Below are positions 58,923-64,000 of a DNA stretch of 64,000 nt, one piece after another. The notes under the pieces were generated by a model. That model had not been told where the DNA came from and made no database searches. It worked only from the letters and a program-made list of their open reading frames with translations. A program made the position numbers and the translations under genes. The number at the start of each line of letters is the position of its first letter. The stretch's first letter is position 1. The stretch comes from Boletus sp. NGJ (Eukaryota; Basidiomycota; Agaricomycetes; Boletales; Boletaceae), in assembly GCA_019096195.1 (NCBI GenBank), contig JAGTXK010000091.1, positions 186,001 to 250,000 of the forward strand, in the 5' to 3' direction.

Positions 58923-59350
58923 ATGCTTCTTCGCGTCGTCGCTGTTCTCGCCTGCGCTGCGTACGCTGCAGCAGTGCAATGCGCCAAGTGCGTCGGAATG
59001 ATCGAAGATTATCACTTGGACACCTACGGAGTTTGTCACCGTGAACTCGACGGAACCCATGAAATGCTCACGCAGTGCGAGTGAGTCTGATATGGAACAC
59101 GTGGATTGCGAACCGAGGCTAACATGTTGCCGACACCAAGCTACGCTCAGCCTGGGTCTCCGGTTGGGTACATTTGTAACTATAATGTGGGTCTTGGCTC
59201 GCGACATGTTTTTCTCTCCATTTCGATGGACTCTTGCTCATCGAAAATCACTGATAGGACGCGGGCGAAAGTGTCGGAGGTTGGGCCCTCTGCCCGGAGA
59301 GGGTTGAGATTGGGAATGTGTACAACGATTGTCCACCATGCGACTCTTAG
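58923..59350 (+). CDS. small secreted 8-cysteine protein, paralog 2
   Basis: 98-residue secreted protein paralogous to the gene at 54793. Exons 58923-59080, 59141-59186 and 59258-59350. Signal peptide MLLRVVAVLACAAYAAAVQ, then CAKC, GVC, TQC, YIC, ALC and the terminal CPPC (NVYNDCPPCDS). Aligned blocks: LACAAYAA against LACAGYTI, QCAKCVGMI against ICAACTHTI, CNYND against CTYDE. First two exons together are 204 nt in both genes and the third 93 nt in both. Sequence identity outside Cys is low, so the duplication is old or the proteins evolve fast. Role unknown; effector or cell-surface function is speculation. Confidence 0.85.
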
Positions 59351-59747
59351 GGTTGAGGGGGTCGCTTCAAGAGCCCGGAGTTTATCAGCCAGGGCTTAAG
59401 CGTAACAAAGTGCCATTGAAAAGTCGTACAGTGTGTTCTTGAATGTTGTTTATTCCACGTCAATTAACGTGACTGCGACTCAGTGACAGTGTTTTTGGCT
59501 ACCAGAGATGGGTGATAGTTCGACTTGCTGTCGAACGCTGAGTTATTACTGTCAGTTTTTCAAGTTTGTTGATGGTAACCGCACGGGTCACCGCCGATTA
59601 TCGGTTTCTCGGGTTCGGGCTCGCCTCCAGTCTGTTCAATGGTGTGCGCTGCACATAAACATCGCAAAAATTGGCCGAACTTGAGCTCCTTCGCCGATCC
59701 CTTAATCTCGATGTGTATGTACAAATTCTATCGCAAACGACATCTAA
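59351..59747. other. convergent 3' intergenic region, 397 bp
   Basis: Between secreted-protein paralog 2 (+) and ZPR1 (-). No feature recognised. Confidence 0.45.
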
Positions 59748-61579
59748 TTACGACTTGTCTCCTTTACGACTATCGTCTTCCGCTGATTTGTCTTCACTGT
59801 AGGATTCAACTTTCATATCATTTAGCCCCAGCTCTTCGTTTTGCTCCCAACTCCTCTCATAGGTCTCGATTGTCATGTTTGGGTCGGGGTCTGGTGCATA
59901 TATGTTCTGCACATATGAATTCGCCAGAGGGTCATCGAGAATAATGGTGAATTCTCGCTCGACCTGCTTGATCTGGGCGTACGGGGTGAATATGACATGG
60001 AATACGACGATTTTAATTACTCAACTGCGTTCAGATCCTCTAAGAATTTTTGGAACTTTTGGCGGTCCTCGTCCCCGATCGTACTCGAGTCACCTGTCAC
60101 AAGCGTTTTCTGGGAGAGCTCGTCGTAGATTTGATCCAAGATTCCTTCCAGGGTCGTGAATCGTCCCCCTAGTGTTCCATGCTGGAGGACAAGGTCTATT
60201 TCTGGAATCATCATCCCGCCAGTTTCACTCTAGATTGGTTGCAGTCGTGACTTCTCTCGTTAGTGAAGGAGACGAGTTAGTGCCAACCTTTAGAACATCT
60301 CTCCTCAGGTCTTCCTCGTCAACTACTTTCAAGGTTATCTTCTTCCCCTTCTCCGAGATCGCCGAGCCAGCTTTTACTTCATTGTCTCGATATCCACAGC
60401 GCTCGCAATTCGTCGACATAATCAACGTGTCCTTGAAATGATATTCAACAGTTCTTTCAAATCGTAAGGCCAAAAATCACTTACCTTGAAGTAGGGAATA
60501 GATACTTTCTTCATTCGAGTCACTAGTGCACGTCCACAACGGGGGCAAATCCCCGGAAACTCAAAGATCTCGTCGTTCTTCCCGCCAAGACCTCCACCTT
60601 CTCCCTCAGCTCCTTTCTGACCCCCCAAATCCTCCTCCGATGCACCTTTTGATTCTTCTTCCGATACAGCCAGTCCTAACCCAACTGCTTGCTGAAGAGT
60701 CCTAGTGTAGGTCTTGAGACTCCAGTCGGGATCAGCCATGCTCTCAACAAACTCCAAGAACGAATTCCCAGACGGATCGTCCAGTGTAATCGTAATCGGC
60801 TTCTTGACCAAGTCTTCTTTGAGCTTCTCGACGACGGGCTTGACGGATTCGACGTCTACTTGGTCCTTGTCATCATCGTCCTCGTCATCTATAACCGCCC
60901 TGAGTCCATCGATGATTTCCTGGATCTTAGCGTAAGCGGCCTCGTTTTGTATCCGTCTAAGAGGTTGGTCGCCTCCAAGGTCAGCCACGATGTCACGCAA
61001 GAGACCTTCGATGGTCGTGAGTTGTCCCCTCTCGTTCGGTGGAAGCGTCAGTTCGAACTCGGGAATGGCGATCTCGCACGCTTGCGAGCGGACGATCTGA
61101 CGATCTAGATCGCCTCGGTGAAGCACCTTGAGGGTATACGTTACACCATGTTCTTTTTGAATCATAGGAGCCGCAGGTTCATCAGAACGGACGTCCCGCG
61201 TTCCAGAGCGTCAAAAGTAAAACAAAACAACAACAACAACGCACCTCGGACGGTACCAGCAGATTGTATCTCATTGTTCGTCGCGCCGCAGTGTTCGCAC
61301 CGGAAGCTCATCACGATGACTTCTCTAAAGTACGGAATGGAGGTGAGCATCATGCGGGTCGTGCCCTGCACTCGGGGTCGGCGGGGATGAGCAGGCGTCG
61401 TACGCGAAAGATCTGGTCAGGGAGCTCACCTGTTCCCCGCATCGCATGCAGAGGGACTCGATTTCTTCTAGAGGTTTGTCCTCTTGGATGTCACCATCGG
61501 AGGCGGTGAGTTCCTCCGGCAGCTCGTCTGTCTGTTTCGCGAGCTGTCCGATAAGAGGGAAGAGCTGATCATGGGACAT
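59748..61579 (-). CDS. ZPR1: ZPR1 zinc-finger protein, eEF1A chaperone
   Basis: Chaperone needed for folding of translation factor eEF1A; shuttles to the nucleus. Has the duplicated ZPR1 module. ATG 61579 starts [20 protein letters not shown]; a few upstream codons are open but lack an ATG. Module 1: LCMRCGEQ joined to [20 protein letters not shown] and [12 protein letters not shown], then the beta domain [20 protein letters not shown] and [13 protein letters not shown]. Module 2: [60 protein letters not shown]. The final exon reads [40 protein letters not shown] and an acidic tail to TAA 59748. Both C4 zinc fingers are complete. One donor appears as GTTGAG. Confidence 0.93.
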
Positions 61580-61996
61580 GGAAGAGAATCGATGGATAAT
61601 ATCTGGTGGTAAATGGATGCCACACCAACTGGTGGTTGCGAGATAACTTGATCTTCCGTTCTCGGATGGCCCCTGTACAGCACCACTGGTAGTAGCACTC
61701 GAACACTCGGCTCCGCAACATTACTAATGCCGCAATCCCTGGCCCAGTGGACTTGCGAGTCCAGATGCTCAAAGTGAATTGAGCTATCGTGATGCATTGA
61801 CCTCTTTCTGCGGTACTTCCGATGGTCACCAAAAAGAGCTTTCATCGTATCATTTAAGATATTTACTAAATTATTACAACAGGAGACTATGGAATAAGGA
61901 CTCGGGACAGATTGCAGCTGACAGTGTAACATGTCTACATGAAATGCAAACGGCATAGCAATGAACCGGATCAGCGGGCGTGTCACTGACCCTGCG
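61580..61996. other. intergenic, 417 bp
   Basis: Between the ZPR1 start and the SUR2 stop, both on the minus strand. Serves as ZPR1 promoter. The open minus frame over 61986-61580 lacks family similarity and I treat it as chance. Confidence 0.4.
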
Positions 61997-63117
61997 TCAC
62001 GTCATCTTGAGCTTACGCTCCTCGATGTCTTTCCTCGTCATGCGAGTCCCCAGGATCACGTCCCAGTGAACGAAGAAAGGTTGCGAGAAATTGGACTTGA
62101 TCCCGATAACCTAAAATCAGGACGAATGGCAGTGAGCGTGGTGAAAGCAGTGTGGAAAATTCTACAAACTTGATGGTGAATATCATGGTAATCAGCATTA
62201 TTACCACTGAACATCTGGAACGGATCGAAGGGGAATCCATAACCGCAATGATCATCGACCGTTTTCATGGTACTGAACGCGAACAAGAAAATGGTTTGCC
62301 GAACGGAGAGGTTGGCAACAGTCTCCGCCACCACCGCGCCGACACTGTCGAGCAAAAATCCCTCGAGGGGGTGATTGTATAGTGCACCGAACGCGTAGGG
62401 TACATAGAGGCGGTGATGCACGGAATGGAAGTGCTTGTAAAGGAACTTGTTCAAGTGCATCCAGCGGTGAAGGAAATATTGCCAAGTGTCGACAATGAAT
62501 CTATCGGTCACCCAACTGAGATGAAAAGGCAACTCGGAGAAAGGAAAGTGGACTCACAGGGAGAAGAGGAGTTGTGCACCAGGAATGCCCCACCAGTATA
62601 ACCAATATGTAATATCGGCGCCCCGAAGCTCCAAAAGGTAGTCCCCTGTATCCGGACCAACTACCCACCTGACGAGACGCACCAACGTCCTGCCGACGGC
62701 CTCCATCTCCGTCATACACTTTGACGGAGACATCTTGGGAGGATCCGACAACCAATAGTAGCCGAGCATGGTCTGCAACACATGCTGGAGGATAACTGCC
62801 CAGAAGACTTGTGAACGAGTAGCACGATTACGGGACTTGACCTCGTCCGACTCGTGGATTCGGTACTTGTCCAGCCATGCCCAATTTGACATGTCGAGGT
62901 AGTGGAAGAAAAGAGACATTGTCCAGTAGGCCACGACAGGTGCTGCAAGTGCCAGGATGTTGTCGGGGATACTGTCGAAGAGATTCTGGCGCATGGTAAA
63001 GTAGAAAGGGACATGGAGAGGGGGAAGACATATGTTCTCTCCATCGAGGAAAGTTGTGCACGTTGAGTTGACGGTAGGGGGAACCCCTGCAAAGAATTTG
63101 TGAAACGTGTCCAACAT
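61997..63117 (-). CDS. SUR2: sphinganine C4-hydroxylase (SUR2-type fatty acid hydroxylase)
   Basis: ER membrane di-iron enzyme that hydroxylates dihydrosphingosine to phytosphingosine. ATG 63117 starts MLDTFHKFFAGVPPTVNSTC. Membrane segments include NILALAAPVVAYWTMSLFFH and YWLYWWGIPGAQLLFS. Conserved Asp/Trp blocks (RATRSQVFWAVILQHVLQTM) precede the histidine clusters: LHRWMH (HX3H), HFHSVHHRLYVPYAFGALYN (HX2HH) and YHDIHH (HX2HH). The last exon reads IGIKSNFSQPFFVHWDVILG and TRMTRKDIEERKLKMT. Three exons, about 335 residues, all iron-ligand clusters intact. Confidence 0.93.
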
Positions 63118-63531
63118 AAGTTAGGTATCCGGGGCGTAGATGTTTTGAGATTTACACGGCAAGCTGGTGAAAGGAGGTGATCAAGGCCGCCGCAGCGTGT
63201 TCAATTTCCGGACCAGTCCCTCTTACTCACCAGCTCCCACGTACACAAAGTATAATGACACTACCCTATTCGCCAAGTGTAATGGGAATGAATTCTCTGA
63301 TCCTACAGTACAACAATCTTCTACCCCGGATATTCACATTAGTGAGAGAGTTTAGTTACGAATGGTGGTACATTGTACGTGTCTGTCGGGGGTGCAAATA
63401 TAAGTGCAAGTTGATCGAATTTATCCAGATTGTCCAAGTTTACCACCTGTGCAAATCAAATCATTTTCAAAAGTGAAGGTGAACGCGCGAAAGTATGCTG
63501 TGAACGCGCAGTCCCCGAATGGATTCCTGCG
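63118..63531. other. intergenic, 414 bp
   Basis: Promoter region of SUR2 and 3' flank of CNOT9, both on the minus strand. No other feature seen. Confidence 0.4.
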
Positions 63532-64000
63532 TCACTGTTCATTGAGGTTATTGAGAAGCGTAGTCAAGCAGCGTTTCGTGACCATATCGCCCTGCAAAAG
63601 CGATGAGTGGGTCGACAGCGCAGCAAGATAATGACGGACCTTGAGAAGAACACTGAAAGTTTGGTCACGGAGGGGCTCGGGAAGACATGCCCGCAGTGCT
63701 TCCCTCGCTCTAGAGTTCACATCAGCCGGCATCACGACGCCGCGCAGCGTGTGAAATCATACCTCATGTTGTCGCTCAACCTCAGGTAGCAACGCACGAC
63801 ATGCTTGAGCAGTCGGACAGCTTGGGTTTCCACGAGCTGATTCACCATGTTGCTGAGGACGGTGCCGACGGCATAGAAGCGCTCATAGGTATGGCATATG
63901 TAAGTCAAGCCGGTTTCATCCAAGAGAATCTTCTGAACAATGAAAATCGCGACGGTTTTTGAAAGCTCCGAGCCAGTCTCCATGATGCGCAGGCAAAGGG
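63532..64000 (-). CDS. CNOT9/Rcd1 (Caf40), C-terminal part
   Basis: Armadillo-like subunit of the CCR4-NOT deadenylase complex. Gene continues past the right edge. Exons seen: from the edge to about 63757, 63705-63640 and 63592-63532. The reading gives [60 protein letters not shown] and [20 protein letters not shown]. The last parts are [12 protein letters not shown] and, after the intron, [19 protein letters not shown] with TGA at 63532-63534. These are near-invariant Rcd1 sequences, so identification is certain. It ends right after the last armadillo repeat. Confidence 0.95.

Noticed and set aside
61580-61986. 172-codon minus frame upstream of ZPR1
   Set aside because: It runs out of phase past the ZPR1 start codon, has no family similarity, and lies in what should be promoter.

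Overview
This 64 kb window is nuclear DNA from a filamentous basidiomycete, most likely an Agaricomycete. The signs are dense packing on both strands, nearly every gene cut by several 45-70 nt GT-AG introns, and gene architectures typical of the group: UFD4/TRIP12 ligase, PB1-plus-ZZ protein, YANK kinase, DUF2408 protein and Cdc8-like tropomyosin. I see no retroelement, DNA transposon, rRNA, tRNA or CRISPR array. Content is mostly conserved housekeeping, so exon joints could be checked against known family motifs.

Layout, left half. 1-426: end of ribosomal protein S4. 608-3283 (-): PSO2/SNM1 cross-link repair nuclease, divergent from a class III aminotransferase (3566-5296). 5530-12144: UFD4/TRIP12 HECT ubiquitin ligase. 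12414-15758: PB1 plus five ZZ fingers. 15921-16523 (-): PHF5A/Rds3 splicing factor in six tiny exons, divergent from a dual-specificity phosphatase (16711-17435). 17919-19217: unrecognised coiled-coil protein. 19579-20410: Mediator subunit 4. 20520-21624: eIF4E-family cap-binding protein. 21988-22428 (-): TMEM14 protein, divergent from a METTL13/EEF1AKMT4-like methyltransferase (22652-23721). 23.7-25.5 kb: gene-poor, with two related degenerate coding segments. 25549-27215 (-): NDUFAF7/MidA methyltransferase, divergent from MMS19 (27382-31715). 31973-35008: PRP40.

Layout, right half. 35.0-37.2 kb: unassigned. 37207-37739 (-): mitochondrial ribosomal protein bL21m, divergent from ATP synthase alpha (37886-40034). 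41203-43312 (-): DUF2408 protein, divergent from tropomyosin (43503-44146). 44478-45127 (-): MsrB. 46.0-49.6 kb: tandem duplication of an alpha/beta hydrolase gene with its promoter. 50322-52054 (-): YANK/STK32 kinase, divergent from guanylate kinase (52189-52894). 52975-53794 (-): DUF1640/MCUR1-like protein. 54793-55206 and 58923-59350: two paralogous small secreted eight-cysteine proteins on either side of NUP35 (55254-56478) and MAK16 (57073-58406, -). 59748-61579 (-): ZPR1. 61997-63117 (-): SUR2 sphingolipid hydroxylase. 63532 to right edge (-): CNOT9/Rcd1.

The genes do not form a pathway cluster. Several divergent pairs share promoters under 200 bp, including two whose products both concern mitochondria or Fe-S proteins. 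The most novel item is the pair of 98-residue secreted proteins with identical cysteine pattern and intron phases. Other items worth checking are two apparent single-base frame breaks in UFD4, a GC-AG intron in MMS19, a 23-nt candidate intron in the DUF2408 gene, and complementary frame damage in the duplicated hydrolases.
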